DNA of 58,508 nucleotides, from the NCBI RefSeq assembly GCF_002167005.1, contig NZ_NHTN01000048.1, positions 1 to 58,508 on the forward strand, read 5' to 3'. The notes below the pieces were generated by a model. That model worked only from the letters and a program-made list of their open reading frames with translations, did no database searches and was not told the origin of the DNA. This DNA is from Indiicoccus explosivorum (GTDB lineage: Bacteria > Bacillota > Bacilli > Bacillales_A > Planococcaceae). The stretch's first letter is position 1. Every line of letters begins with the position of its first letter. Of this stretch, positions 1 to 10,948 are shown piece after piece. The position numbers and the translations under genes are program-made.

Positions 1-77
1 TAAAGAAAACTGAACAAACAGGCAGCCGCCGAAGCAAATTTGCTTCGGCGGCTGCCTGTTTTGTTCAGTTTTCTTTA
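1..77. terminator. Long near-perfect palindrome, probable rRNA-operon terminator
   Basis: Bases 1-38 and 39-77 are reverse complements apart from one extra T on the right arm, giving a roughly 38-bp stem with almost no loop. The core is GC-rich (ggcagccgccgaagc) and the outer part is A-rich on the left and T-rich on the right, as in a bidirectional intrinsic terminator. The left arm contains gaaaactgaac, the same short sequence found in the rRNA leader at the window's right end. In B. subtilis this position follows an rRNA operon; that assignment is inferred. Confidence 0.6.
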
Positions 78-207
78 CGTAAGTTGAACCGCGAATTGAT
101 TGGCTGTCTCATTCCTTTGCTTGCAAAAGTACGTCGGTATAGTTTCCTTGTACTTCCGGAAAGTACCGGCTAATCTTAAGGCAGAACAAGAATAGGAGAT
201 GAACTGA

Positions 208-684
208 ATGTCTGCCATCTATGATCTTGAAGTGAGAAAACCGAACGGAGAACTCCAATCTTTAAAAGAATACAAAGGGAAACCGCTCATTATCGTCAAC
301 ACTGCGAGCAAATGCGGCTTTGCGCCCCAATTCAAAGAACTCGAAGAGCTCTATAAGGAATATCAAGGCGAAGGGCTGGAGATTTTGGGTTTCCCCAGTG
401 CCCAATTCAATAACCAGGAGTTCGAAAACCAGGAAGAGACGATGGAATTCTGTCAGATTAATTATGGTGTCACTTTTCCGATCTTCGACAAAATCGATGT
501 TAAAGGGGAAATGGCAGATCCGCTGTTCAAATTCCTGACTGAAGAACAGAAAGGGCTGCTGACCGGAACCATCAAGTGGAATTTCACGAAGTTCCTCGTG
601 GATAGAAATGGAAATGTGGTTAAACGTTACGCGCCTCAGACATCTCCGAGAAAAATTGAAGAGGATTTGAAAAAGATTTTGTGA
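208..684 (+). CDS. bsaA: Glutathione peroxidase family thiol peroxidase (BsaA-like)
   Basis: A 158-residue cytosolic peroxidase of the Cys-type GPx family, which reduces organic and hydrogen peroxides, probably with thioredoxin as donor because these bacteria usually lack glutathione. The peroxidatic Cys36 lies in NTASKCGF. The rest of the catalytic tetrad is present: Gln70, Trp124 and Asn125 (KWNFTKFL). Cys82 lies where 2-Cys GPx enzymes carry the resolving cysteine. The usual FPCNQF signature is FPSAQF here, so a second conserved Cys is replaced by Ser. AGGAG at 194-198 sets the ATG start. It is a single gene ahead of guaB, with a likely -10 (TATAGT) at 138-143. In B. subtilis yaaC sits at this place, so it is a lineage-specific neighbour. 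Confidence 0.9.
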   Translation: MSAIYDLEVRKPNGELQSLKEYKGKPLIIVNTASKCGFAPQFKELEELYKEYQGEGLEILGFPSAQFNNQEFENQEETMEFCQINYGVTFPIFDKIDVKGEMADPLFKFLTEEQKGLLTGTIKWNFTKFLVDRNGNVVKRYAPQTSPRKIEEDLKKIL

Positions 685-721
685 AGGACTATTCGGAATT
701 CTTTTACTTCCGGAAGCTGTA

Positions 722-750
722 TTGACACCTTATTTTCGCACTGATAGTAT
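722..750 (+). promoter_or_regulatory. guaB sigma-A promoter
   Basis: A perfect -35 TTGACA (722-727) is followed after 17 bp by TAGTAT (745-750). This places the start point near 757, about 30 nt before the guaB ATG. TACTTCCGGAA at 705-715 lies just upstream and also occurs at 151-161 before the peroxidase gene. Confidence 0.7.
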
Positions 751-758
751 TGCAATAA

Positions 759-2255
<1,497 letters not shown>

Positions 2256-2265
2256 CCGAATAAAA

Positions 2266-2304
2266 CCCTTTCCTGCATTAAAAATACAGGAAAGGGCTTT
2301 TTTT
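2266..2304 (+). terminator. guaB intrinsic terminator
   Basis: Perfect 10-bp stem CCCTTTCCTG (2266-2275) / CAGGAAAGGG (2287-2296) with an 11-nt loop, followed by a run of seven T. Confidence 0.9.
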
Positions 2305-2374
2305 ATGGGCGGCCTGTTTTGGAATAGCCGGGACTGTGCTAAAATAGCGGAGAATTCAAAGCGGGGGTATAAGG

Positions 2375-3715
2375 ATGGACGTATGGAAATACAGAGCAGT
2401 GACAGCATGGGTCCTGTCGGTGTTGCTGCTGTTAGGAGTAAACCCGGTCTATGCACAAGGAGAAGCTCCGAAACTTTCAGTCGGAGCGGCGGTGTTGGCA
2501 GACGCGGAGACAGGGAAAATTTTATATGCTGAAAATGCTGATGAGCCGCTGGGCATTGCCAGCATGACGAAGATGATGACCGAATATCTGTTGTTCGAGG
2601 CTGTGGAACGAGGAGAATTGTCATGGGAAGAACCCGTCGAAATATCAAGTTTTGTCAGTGATCTTTCAGTAGCTCCGGGACTTGCGAATGTTCCGTTGCG
2701 GGAAGGAGAGACATACACAGTACAAGAGCTGTACGAAGCGATGGCGATCTATTCAGCGAATGCAGCTACGGTTGCGTTAGCGGAAGCGATTGGCGGATCA
2801 GAAGGTGAATTCGTCAGACAGATGAACGCGAAAGCTGAAGAGCTTGGCCTGTCTGGAACGAATTTCGTGAACTCTACCGGTCTCAGTAACAAAGGAATGC
2901 TTGGAAATCCACCGGAAGGGACAGACCCACTGGGGGAAAATGTGATGACCGCCATATCCGTGGCAAAATTGGCCAGACAGCTCCTGACAGATTATCCGCA
3001 AGTCCTTGAGACCGCAAAAATTCCGGAACTGGTTTTTCGGGAAGGAACGGCAGAAGCTATCACGATGCGAAACTGGAATTTCATGCTTCCGGGGCTTCAG
3101 TATGAATTTGAAGGAGTGGACGGGCTCAAGACAGGCACAACGGATTTTGCCGGCTACTGCTTTACAGCAACAGCAGAACGGGATGGAAGGAGACTGATCG
3201 CTGTAGTGATGGACGCAACAGACAGCACCGGATACGGTTCCTATGCTGCCCGTTTTGAAGCGGCACGCCAACTGTTGACGTATGGCTTTGATGAATTCAC
3301 TATGGCGGAGATTTTCCCTGCCGGCTATCAGGTGCCTGCAGCAGAATCACTTCCTGTAAGAAAAGGGAAGACAGACGAAGTGGATATTGCGGCGGCTCAG
3401 CCCTTAAAGATGCTTATTCAAAAAGGGGATGCAGGCAGTTATGAACCGGTACTGGAACTGGACAAAGAAATTGCTGCGGCAGGGTGGCTGGAAGCGGGCG
3501 TCGAAAAAGGACAGACAGTAGGGACGCTGACGGCTGTCAGCAAACCGGGTGCGGATTTCGGTTTCTTAGATGATAATGTCCCCGCTGTACCGGTCGTGAC
3601 AGCGACTGGAGTGGAACGTGCGAGTTGGCCGGTACTGGCTTTTGAAAAAGTCCAGGGTATTGTAACATCCACAGTTTCTGCTGCTGGAGATTTCATTGAG
3701 CATATATTCAGTTGA
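2375..3715 (+). CDS. dacA: D-alanyl-D-alanine carboxypeptidase (PBP5-type)
   Basis: Low-molecular-mass penicillin-binding protein that trims the terminal D-Ala from peptidoglycan pentapeptides outside the membrane. The 446 residues start with a signal peptide (hydrophobic about residues 10-27, ending VYA-QG). The serine-protease-like triads are all present: SMTK with nucleophile Ser63 and Lys66, SAN at 127-129, and KTG at 252-254. A beta-rich C-terminal domain follows, with a short amphipathic tail (residues about 430-446) that would anchor it to the membrane face. A G-rich Shine-Dalgarno at about 2359-2366 supports the ATG. In B. subtilis dacA is followed by pdxS and pdxT; here it ends in a terminator shared with a convergent regulator gene. 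Confidence 0.95.
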   Translation: MDVWKYRAVTAWVLSVLLLLGVNPVYAQGEAPKLSVGAAVLADAETGKILYAENADEPLGIASMTKMMTEYLLFEAVERGELSWEEPVEISSFVSDLSVAPGLANVPLREGETYTVQELYEAMAIYSANAATVALAEAIGGSEGEFVRQMNAKAEELGLSGTNFVNSTGLSNKGMLGNPPEGTDPLGENVMTAISVAKLARQLLTDYPQVLETAKIPELVFREGTAEAITMRNWNFMLPGLQYEFEGVDGLKTGTTDFAGYCFTATAERDGRRLIAVVMDATDSTGYGSYAARFEAARQLLTYGFDEFTMAEIFPAGYQVPAAESLPVRKGKTDEVDIAAAQPLKMLIQKGDAGSYEPVLELDKEIAAAGWLEAGVEKGQTVGTLTAVSKPGADFGFLDDNVPAVPVVTATGVERASWPVLAFEKVQGIVTSTVSAAGDFIEHIFS

Positions 3716-3755
3716 ACAGGCAAGTTGCAGTCATTTGCGGCTTGCCTGTTTTTTT
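3715..3755. terminator. Bidirectional terminator between dacA and the MocR gene
   Basis: Perfect 10-bp stem AACAGGCAAG (3715-3724) / CTTGCCTGTT (3741-3750) followed by T residues. The dacA stop codon overlaps the left arm and the stop of the minus-strand gene lies in the loop at 3731-3733. Confidence 0.85.
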
Positions 3756-5143
3756 ATGGACCAGCTGGCCATCAGGCGATCAATACGGCTCGGGATCTCA
3801 CTTTCCGGCAGTCCGCCGAAACCGATCACAATTTTCGCGCTTTCATTTGCCGATTGTTTCACGTGGAACGCGGCAAGACCGGAAACGCGTATGCCAGCTT
3901 CCGCAGCCTGTGCGATAAGTTCTTTTTCTGGAGCACCCGTTTTAACGTTCAGTACGAGATGCATGCCAGCCTGATCTCCGGAAACACTGACGTATGGATG
4001 ATAGTTTTGAAGCGTATCAGTAAGGACCTCCCACTTTTTCCGGTAAATAATACGCATCTTATTCAAATGACGCATAAAATGCCCATTCTCCATGAAACGG
4101 GTGACGAGCTGCTGGTCTGTTCTCGGTACGGAAGAGGAATAGTGAAGAAAAGTCTTCCAATAGTCTTCCATTAACGGTGCAGGCAATACCATATAAGCGA
4201 TGCGAAGAGAAGGCATCAGTGACTTAGAGAATGTGCTGATATAAATGACCCGGTTATGACTATCCATATTCTGCAGGGACGGGATCGGGCGGCCGATATA
4301 GCGGAACTCGCTGTCATAATCGTCTTCAATAATGTAACGGTTTTCGCCTGCAGCAGCCCACTTCAGCAATTGAGTCCTTCTCGCGGCGCTCATGACCGCT
4401 CCTGTCGGAAACTGATGGGACGGGGTCACGTAAGCGACGTCCGCATCGGTAGCGATCAGTTCTTCGACAAGGAGGCCTTCTGAATCTACAGATACCGGAA
4501 TAGCTCTACGGTCATTATGGGTGAAAACGGTATGGGTGAGAGGGTACCCGGGATCTTCAAAAGCGAAAATAGCTGAAGGCCCGATCAGCCGGATAAGCAA
4601 CGGCAGCAATTGTTCTGTGCCGGAGCCGACGATGACTTGTTCCGGTGAACAATTGACGCCGCGCGATTGATAAAGATAGCCGGCAATTTCATTCCGGAGA
4701 AGCGGGTCGCCTTGCGGATGGCCCGGTTCGAGAAGTTGGGTATTATTTTTATCCAGCACGTCCTTCAAGATCTTTCGCCACATACTGAAGGGGAATGAAT
4801 CAGCGTCCACTTTCCCAGGACTGAACTCCTCAAGTCCGGCAGGCGCATTAGTGTTTTTAAGGAATGGTCCTGTTGATTCAGTTAAGGCCAATTCTTCAAT
4901 ATCCTTTACAAAGTAACCTTTACGGGGAAGCGATTCAATGTATCCTTCTGCCACAAGCTGATCGTATGCAAATTCTATTGTCGTCCGGCTGACAGACAGG
5001 TGTTCTGCTAATTTTCTCCTGCTGGGCAGCCTGTCACCCATACTGATTTTCCCTTCAAGGATTTCCCGTTTGATGGCTGTATACAACTGTTCGTACAGCG
5101 GCTCGGTAGCTTCCCGATCTAAGGCAATCATCATGGCATCCAT
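3731..5143 (-). CDS. MocR-subfamily GntR regulator with aminotransferase-like domain (PdxR-like)
   Basis: A 470-residue fusion of an N-terminal GntR winged helix (about residues 1-75, with PSRRKLAEHLSVSRTT as the recognition region) and a fold-type I aminotransferase domain. The PLP-anchoring Lys307 lies in ISTFSKSLMPSLR. Such proteins sense PLP or another amino compound and regulate a nearby, often divergent, gene. PdxR members control pdxST. No pdxST lies here, although B. subtilis has it next to dacA, so the target is uncertain. The divergent neighbour is a metalloprotease about 400 bp away. CCCCTCC at 5149-5155 (a GGAGGGG ribosome site) fixes the start. The gene converges on dacA. Confidence 0.85.
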   Translation of the reverse strand: MDAMMIALDREATEPLYEQLYTAIKREILEGKISMGDRLPSRRKLAEHLSVSRTTIEFAYDQLVAEGYIESLPRKGYFVKDIEELALTESTGPFLKNTNAPAGLEEFSPGKVDADSFPFSMWRKILKDVLDKNNTQLLEPGHPQGDPLLRNEIAGYLYQSRGVNCSPEQVIVGSGTEQLLPLLIRLIGPSAIFAFEDPGYPLTHTVFTHNDRRAIPVSVDSEGLLVEELIATDADVAYVTPSHQFPTGAVMSAARRTQLLKWAAAGENRYIIEDDYDSEFRYIGRPIPSLQNMDSHNRVIYISTFSKSLMPSLRIAYMVLPAPLMEDYWKTFLHYSSSVPRTDQQLVTRFMENGHFMRHLNKMRIIYRKKWEVLTDTLQNYHPYVSVSGDQAGMHLVLNVKTGAPEKELIAQAAEAGIRVSGLAAFHVKQSANESAKIVIGFGGLPESEIPSRIDRLMASWSIKKQASRK

Positions 5144-7188
<2,045 letters not shown>

Positions 7189-7200
7189 CTGCCGCACTGC

Positions 7201-7229
7201 TTGTCAAATGGATTATCCTGTAGTAAAGT
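7201..7229 (+). promoter_or_regulatory. serS sigma-A promoter
   Basis: TTGTCA (7201-7206), a 17-bp spacer and TAAAGT (7224-7229). It starts transcription just ahead of the T-box leader. Confidence 0.65.
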
Positions 7230-7231
7230 AA

Positions 7232-7480
7232 GGATAATTTCAAAGACGAAACGCTGATGGGAAGCAGTAGAACGTCCGTTTTTCACAAGAGAGCCGGTGG
7301 GTGGTGCGAACCGGCGGAAAGCGCGTTTGAATCCGTCCCTGAGTTGCATGGCTGAAACCAAGTAGGCCATCGCCGGTCTGGAGGCCGTTATGCAATGAAG
7401 AGGAACAGGCAGCGGTCTGTTCAATCAGGGTGGCAACGCGGGTAGCTCTCGTCCCTAATTTAGGGATGAGGGCTATTTTT
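7232..7480 (+). promoter_or_regulatory. T-box leader of serS (serine tRNA-sensing attenuator)
   Basis: Transcribed leader that reads the charging state of tRNA-Ser. Recognisable parts in order: the AG-bulge and GNUG-like Stem I sequences around 7288-7312 (agagagccggtgggtgg), the gaa-TCC-g specifier loop with a serine codon UCC at 7332-7334, and the conserved T-box AGGGTGGCAACGCGGG at 7427-7442 that pairs with the free NCCA end. The competing terminator follows: arms 7444-7458 and 7459-7474 (TCCCTAA / TTAGGGA core), then TTTTT at 7476-7480. Uncharged tRNA-Ser would stabilise the antiterminator and switch serS on. Confidence 0.92.
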
Positions 7481-7525
7481 GTTGCCATTTTCCATTTAGC
7501 GGGACGATTATAAGGAGGAAAAAGC

Positions 7526-8800
7526 ATGCTGGATATTCGCTTTGTGCGCGAGAACTTCGAAGAAGTGAAACAGAAACTGGCCAAGAGGGGGGAAGATCTG
7601 ACCGATTTCGATCAGTTTCAGGAACTGGATGAAAGACGGCGGGAACTGATCACTAAAACAGAAAAGCTGAAAGCGGAACGCAATGAGACTTCCCAGAAAA
7701 TCGCTGAAATGAAACGCAATAAGGAAAATGCAGATGAAGCGATCGCGAAAATGCGTAAAGTAGGCGATGACATCAAAAAGATGGATGATGAATTGCGGGA
7801 AGTGGAGGACCGGCTGAATCATATTATGCTCCGTGTGCCGAACATTCCGCATGAAAGCGTGCCGGTCGGTGATTCTGAAGACGACAACGTTGAATTGCGG
7901 ACATGGGGAGATAAACCTGCACTCGGCTACGAACCGAAGCCTCATTGGGAAATCGCAGCCGGCCTGCAGATTTTGGATTTCGAGCGTGCTTCAAAGGTGA
8001 CAGGCAGCCGATTCGTATTTTATCGGGGGCTTGGCGCACGCCTTGAGCGGGCCCTCATTAATTTCATGATGGACCTGCACAGTGATGAACACGGGTATGA
8101 GGAAATGCTCCCGCCATACTTGGTGAACCGGGAAAGCCTGACGGGTACAGGGCAGCTGCCGAAGTTTGAAGAAGATGCGTTCCTCATCGAAGAAGAGGAC
8201 TTCTTTCTTATTCCGACGTCTGAAGTACCGGTAACGAACTTTTACCGGGACGAAATCCTAGGGCCGGACGTGCTGCCAAAATCTTTCGCATCCTACAGCA
8301 TGAACTTCCGGTCGGAAGCCGGGTCTGCCGGACGGGACACGCGGGGACTCATCCGGCAGCACCAGTTCAATAAAGTCGAGCTTGTCCACTTTGCCAAGCC
8401 CGAAGACTCGTATGATACGCTGGAAACCCTGACAGGACACGCAGAAAAGGTTTTGCAGCTTCTTGGGCTTCCGTATCGCGTACTGCTCATGTGTACCGCG
8501 GATCTCGGGTTCACCGCCGCAAAGAAGTACGACATTGAAGTATGGATTCCGAGCCAGAACGTGTATCGGGAAATTTCTTCTTGTTCCAATTTTGAAGACT
8601 TCCAGGCGCGACGGGCAAATATCAAATTCCGCCGTGAGCCGAACGGCAAACCGGAATTCGTGCACACACTCAACGGCTCCGGGCTTGCCATCGGGCGGAC
8701 AGTGGCGGCGATCCTCGAAAATTATCAGCAGGAGGATGGAACGGTCATGGTGCCGGAAGTACTGCGTCCGTACATGGGCGGAAAAGAATACATTAAATGA
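7526..8800 (+). CDS. serS: Seryl-tRNA synthetase
   Basis: Class II synthetase that charges tRNA-Ser (and tRNA-Sec where present) with serine. The 424 residues have the family layout: a long antiparallel coiled-coil arm at about residues 27-105 (many K/E/R heptads) that grips the extra arm of tRNA-Ser, then the catalytic domain with motif 2 around [20 protein letters not shown] and motif 3 at [13 protein letters not shown] near residue 385. AAGGAGG at 7511-7517 sits 8 nt before the ATG. Expression is controlled by the T-box upstream. The transcript's terminator appears to have been split by an insertion (see 8805-9438). Its substrate tRNA-Ser(UGA) is encoded at 14343-14435. Confidence 0.97.
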   Translation: MLDIRFVRENFEEVKQKLAKRGEDLTDFDQFQELDERRRELITKTEKLKAERNETSQKIAEMKRNKENADEAIAKMRKVGDDIKKMDDELREVEDRLNHIMLRVPNIPHESVPVGDSEDDNVELRTWGDKPALGYEPKPHWEIAAGLQILDFERASKVTGSRFVFYRGLGARLERALINFMMDLHSDEHGYEEMLPPYLVNRESLTGTGQLPKFEEDAFLIEEEDFFLIPTSEVPVTNFYRDEILGPDVLPKSFASYSMNFRSEAGSAGRDTRGLIRQHQFNKVELVHFAKPEDSYDTLETLTGHAEKVLQLLGLPYRVLLMCTADLGFTAAKKYDIEVWIPSQNVYREISSCSNFEDFQARRANIKFRREPNGKPEFVHTLNGSGLAIGRTVAAILENYQQEDGTVMVPEVLRPYMGGKEYIK

Positions 8801-8804
8801 AGAA

Positions 8805-8826
8805 AAGCCGGGCGGGTGCCCGGCTT
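8805..8826 (+). repeat. Left copy of duplicated serS terminator hairpin
   Basis: The 22-bp hairpin AAGCCGGGC-gggt-GCCCGGCTT stands 4 nt after the serS stop but lacks a T-run because it continues into cagactgtag. An identical 22-bp copy at 9417-9438 retains the T-run. The pair looks like a target duplication flanking an inserted element. Confidence 0.75.
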
Positions 8827-8903
8827 CAGACTGTAGACAAACTCAATATTTAATGTATAAATCACTTCACCTTCGGTAACAGCCGGCAAAAACCGCTCGC
8901 TTG

Positions 8904-9002
8904 CTCCTGTGCGAGCTCGTCGCATTAAAACACTTGTTCCTGCGGTTACTCGTCGCATTAAAACACTTGCTCCTGCGCGAGCTCATCGCAGTCAAAACCG
9001 TT
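8904..9002 (+). repeat. Three tandem copies of a 33-bp repeat
   Basis: Units 8904-8936, 8937-8969 and 8970-9002. The first two share 21 identical bases (ctcgtcgcattaaaacactt plus g) and differ mainly in the 5' third. The third is more diverged (ctcatcgcagtcaaaaccg). The copies abut with no spacers. Confidence 0.75.
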
Positions 9003-9218
9003 TTTCCGCAGGCGTCTCGCAATTTTTGCTTAGACTGTCACCAGGAAGCAGGGACTGAATAAGCACCGTCGGAAAGAAGTCAACGTACAAGCTACTTGTT
9101 TATCGCTCGCTGCCTCTGCGTTGACTCAGAGTGACTAACTTGCAAAGATTTTTTGCCGGTGACAGAAAAGGATGAGCTGTCCTGCCACTCCTGCGGAAGA
9201 ACTGGCTGTTCGAGATCG

Positions 9219-9336
9219 CCGAGCCGCCAAGGCGAGGAAGCTCGGGGGGAAGCTGGCCGAACTGCGCGGCATCGTGCCGCTTCGGCCAGCTAACCCGCTT
9301 CGTGCGGGCCACGCGGAAAGGGCAGGGCAGCCCTTT
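9219..9336. repeat. Block of consecutive GC-rich hairpins
   Basis: Four hairpins in about 120 bp: CCGAGC (9219-9224)/GCTCGG (9240-9245); AGCTGGCCGAA (9251-9261)/TTCGGCCAGCT (9281-9291) enclosing GCGGC/GCCGC (9266-9280); CCCGC (9294-9298)/GCGGG (9304-9308); and AAAGGGC (9317-9323)/GCCCTTT (9330-9336). The flanking words (actcctgcgg, gcggaaag) resemble a dispersed palindromic intergenic repeat common in Bacillaceae genomes; this is a recollection. It could fold as RNA or single-stranded DNA. Confidence 0.5.
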
Positions 9337-9416
9337 TCTAAACCGGCAGGTTTCTATTCCGCTGAAAAGAACAGACTGGCAGAACCTCGTATAGAATTTC
9401 TTTTGTCTATAACCTG

Positions 9417-9438
9417 AAGCCGGGCGGGTGCCCGGCTT
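9417..9438 (+). terminator. Right copy of the serS terminator hairpin, with T-run
   Basis: AAGCCGGGC (9417-9425) / GCCCGGCTT (9430-9438) followed by six further T. This is the complete terminator, of which 8805-8826 is the severed copy. Confidence 0.75.
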
Positions 9439-9482
9439 TTTTTCGTCGTCCGGCGGGTATGGAAGAACAGGAGGGGAGAGCA

Positions 9483-10346
9483 GTGACCGATATCCGTTTC
9501 GAATTCATTCAGTCGAATAGCATCACACTGCATGCAGCTGTCGCAGGGCCGGAAGACGGGCCGCTCGCTGTGCTGCTGCATGGATTTCCGGAATTCTGGT
9601 ATGCCTGGCGTTTCCAAATACCGGCACTTGCTGAAGCCGGTTACCGGGTCATAGCGCCGGATCAGCGCGGCTACAACTTAAGTGATAAGCCTGAAGGACC
9701 CGAGCATTACAGGCTGGATCAGCTGCGCGATGACATCATCGGGCTCATCACCCATTCCGGGCATGACAAGGCACTGATCATCGGCCATGATTGGGGAGGA
9801 GCAATCGGCTGGCATTTGGCAGCCAGCCGCCCGGAATTCGTGAGGAAGCTGATTGTCGCAAATATGCCGCATCCTCACGCCTTGCTGAACGTAATGAAGA
9901 ATCACCCGCTTCAGATTGTCAGAAGTTCTTATATCGCCTTTTTTCAGCTGCCCGTCATTCCGGAACGGATCTTCGAGATGGGGGATTATCAAAGCATGAA
10001 ACAGGGCTTGAAGCGGACGAGCCTGCCCGGGACGTTCAGCGGACAGGATATGGAAGCGTATGAAGCGGCATGGGCCCAGCCTGATGCGCTCACGTCGATG
10101 CTTGCCTGGTACCGGGCCATCCGGAAAGGCAGCTTCCGGCAGGTGCCGAAAAGCCGTATTAAAGTTCCTGTCCGCCTCATATGGGGATTGGGGGATCATT
10201 TTCTGTCCAAGCCGCTTGCAAAAGAAAGCCTGAAATACTGTGAAGATGGATATGGCGTTTTTATCGGGGAAGCGACGCATTGGGTCAATCGGGAACAGCC
10301 TGAACTCGTGAACAGGCACCTTCTGGCATTCCTGCGCGAAAACTAG
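9483..10346 (+). CDS. Alpha/beta hydrolase, epoxide hydrolase-like (Asp nucleophile)
   Basis: A 287-residue soluble hydrolase. The oxyanion-hole motif HGFPEFW lies at residues 33-39 and the nucleophile elbow GHDWGG at about 101-106. Its Asp103 (not Ser) is the hallmark of epoxide hydrolases and haloalkane/haloacid dehalogenases. The catalytic His266 lies in THWVNREQPE, and an acid probably in WGLGDHF. The cap domain is around residues 130-205. I chose GTG 9483 because AGGAGGGG (9469-9476) stands 6 nt before it; the in-frame ATG at 9459 lies upstream of that ribosome site. The natural substrate cannot be read from sequence. It is a single gene between the inserted element and tadA, and not part of the conserved B. 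subtilis order. Confidence 0.85.
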   Translation: MTDIRFEFIQSNSITLHAAVAGPEDGPLAVLLHGFPEFWYAWRFQIPALAEAGYRVIAPDQRGYNLSDKPEGPEHYRLDQLRDDIIGLITHSGHDKALIIGHDWGGAIGWHLAASRPEFVRKLIVANMPHPHALLNVMKNHPLQIVRSSYIAFFQLPVIPERIFEMGDYQSMKQGLKRTSLPGTFSGQDMEAYEAAWAQPDALTSMLAWYRAIRKGSFRQVPKSRIKVPVRLIWGLGDHFLSKPLAKESLKYCEDGYGVFIGEATHWVNREQPELVNRHLLAFLREN

Positions 10347-10352
10347 CCGACA

Positions 10353-10841
10353 TTATAACTGTCTTTTTCTATTTTTCTTCTTCTCACGCAAGGAGCGGAA
10401 AAAGTCGGTAAGAAGCGCACCACATTCTTCTGCGAGCACATTTTCTTTCACTTCGCACTGATGATTGAACCGCGGGTCATTCAGCAGGCGGTACAGCGAA
10501 TCGACACTGCCGGCTTTTATATCTCGTGCACCGTAGACTACGCGGGGAATCCGGGACTGAAGAATGGCACCGGCACACATCGGACAAGGTTCTAACGTAA
10601 CGTAAAGGATTGTGTTTTCCAAGCGCCAGCTGCCTGTCTTGAGGCAAGCTTCCTGAATGGCCAAAAGTTCTGCATGGGTTACGGCGTTCTGCGTCGTTTC
10701 CCGAAGATTATGGGCGCGGGCGATGACTTCTCCATCTTTCACGAGGACAGCGCCGATCGGCACTTCGCCTTTTCGGGCGGCTATTTCCGCTTCTTTTATT
10801 GCTTCCTGCATGAATAATTGATCCTGTTCCATATGGTTCAT
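10353..10841 (-). CDS. tadA: tRNA-specific adenosine deaminase
   Basis: Deaminates A34 to inosine in the anticodon of tRNA-Arg(ACG), letting it read CGN codons; essential in most bacteria. It has 162 residues with a cytidine-deaminase fold. His56-Ala-Glu58 (HAE) provides a zinc ligand and the proton shuttle, and Cys86/Cys89 in PCPMCAG complete the zinc site. The basic C-terminus (RSLREKKKNRKRQ) would contact tRNA. The start is the ATG with a GGGAG upstream; a second Met at codon 4 lacks a ribosome site. In B. subtilis this gene runs with its neighbours ahead of the SRP RNA; here it is on the minus strand and converges on the hydrolase, 6 bp apart. Confidence 0.93.
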   Translation of the reverse strand: MNHMEQDQLFMQEAIKEAEIAARKGEVPIGAVLVKDGEVIARAHNLRETTQNAVTHAELLAIQEACLKTGSWRLENTILYVTLEPCPMCAGAILQSRIPRVVYGARDIKAGSVDSLYRLLNDPRFNHQCEVKENVLAEECGALLTDFFRSLREKKKNRKRQL

Positions 10842-10948
10842 CGGCTCATCGCTCCCGGGGTCCGCATCGGCTCCTGCCTAAAACGGCCGGACGGCATGCG
10901 GGATTTACGGTATAATTTATAGAAGACTAATCAAGAAGGAAGGGAAAT

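Larger units (their letters stand above)
8827..9416. mobile_element. 590-bp MITE-like non-coding insertion in the serS terminator
   Basis: The segment between the two 22-bp terminator copies has imperfect terminal inverted repeats: CAGACTGTAGACAAA (8827-8841) against the reverse complement of 9402-9416, CAGGTTATAGACAAA, 12 of 15 identical. No transposase or convincing reading frame lies inside. The contents are a 33-bp tandem repeat (8904-9002), a mixed region, and a GC-rich block of nested hairpins (9219-9336). The ends resemble those I associate with IS1182-type elements, which I recall inserting next to terminator hairpins; this is memory and not verified. Interpretation: a non-autonomous element that landed in the serS terminator. 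Alternatively these are two unrelated terminators around a repeat-rich gap. Confidence 0.55.

Noticed and set aside
3715-3755. dacA and the MocR gene appear to overlap in their 3' regions
   Set aside because: They share a bidirectional terminator; the coding regions do not overlap (stops at 3715 and 3731).
8904-9002. Possible short CRISPR array
   Set aside because: The 33-bp units abut with no unique spacers, and no cas genes are present.
9172-9417. Plus-strand open frame of 81 codons inside the serS element
   Set aside because: It translates the nested hairpins; there is no Shine-Dalgarno sequence and no family resemblance.
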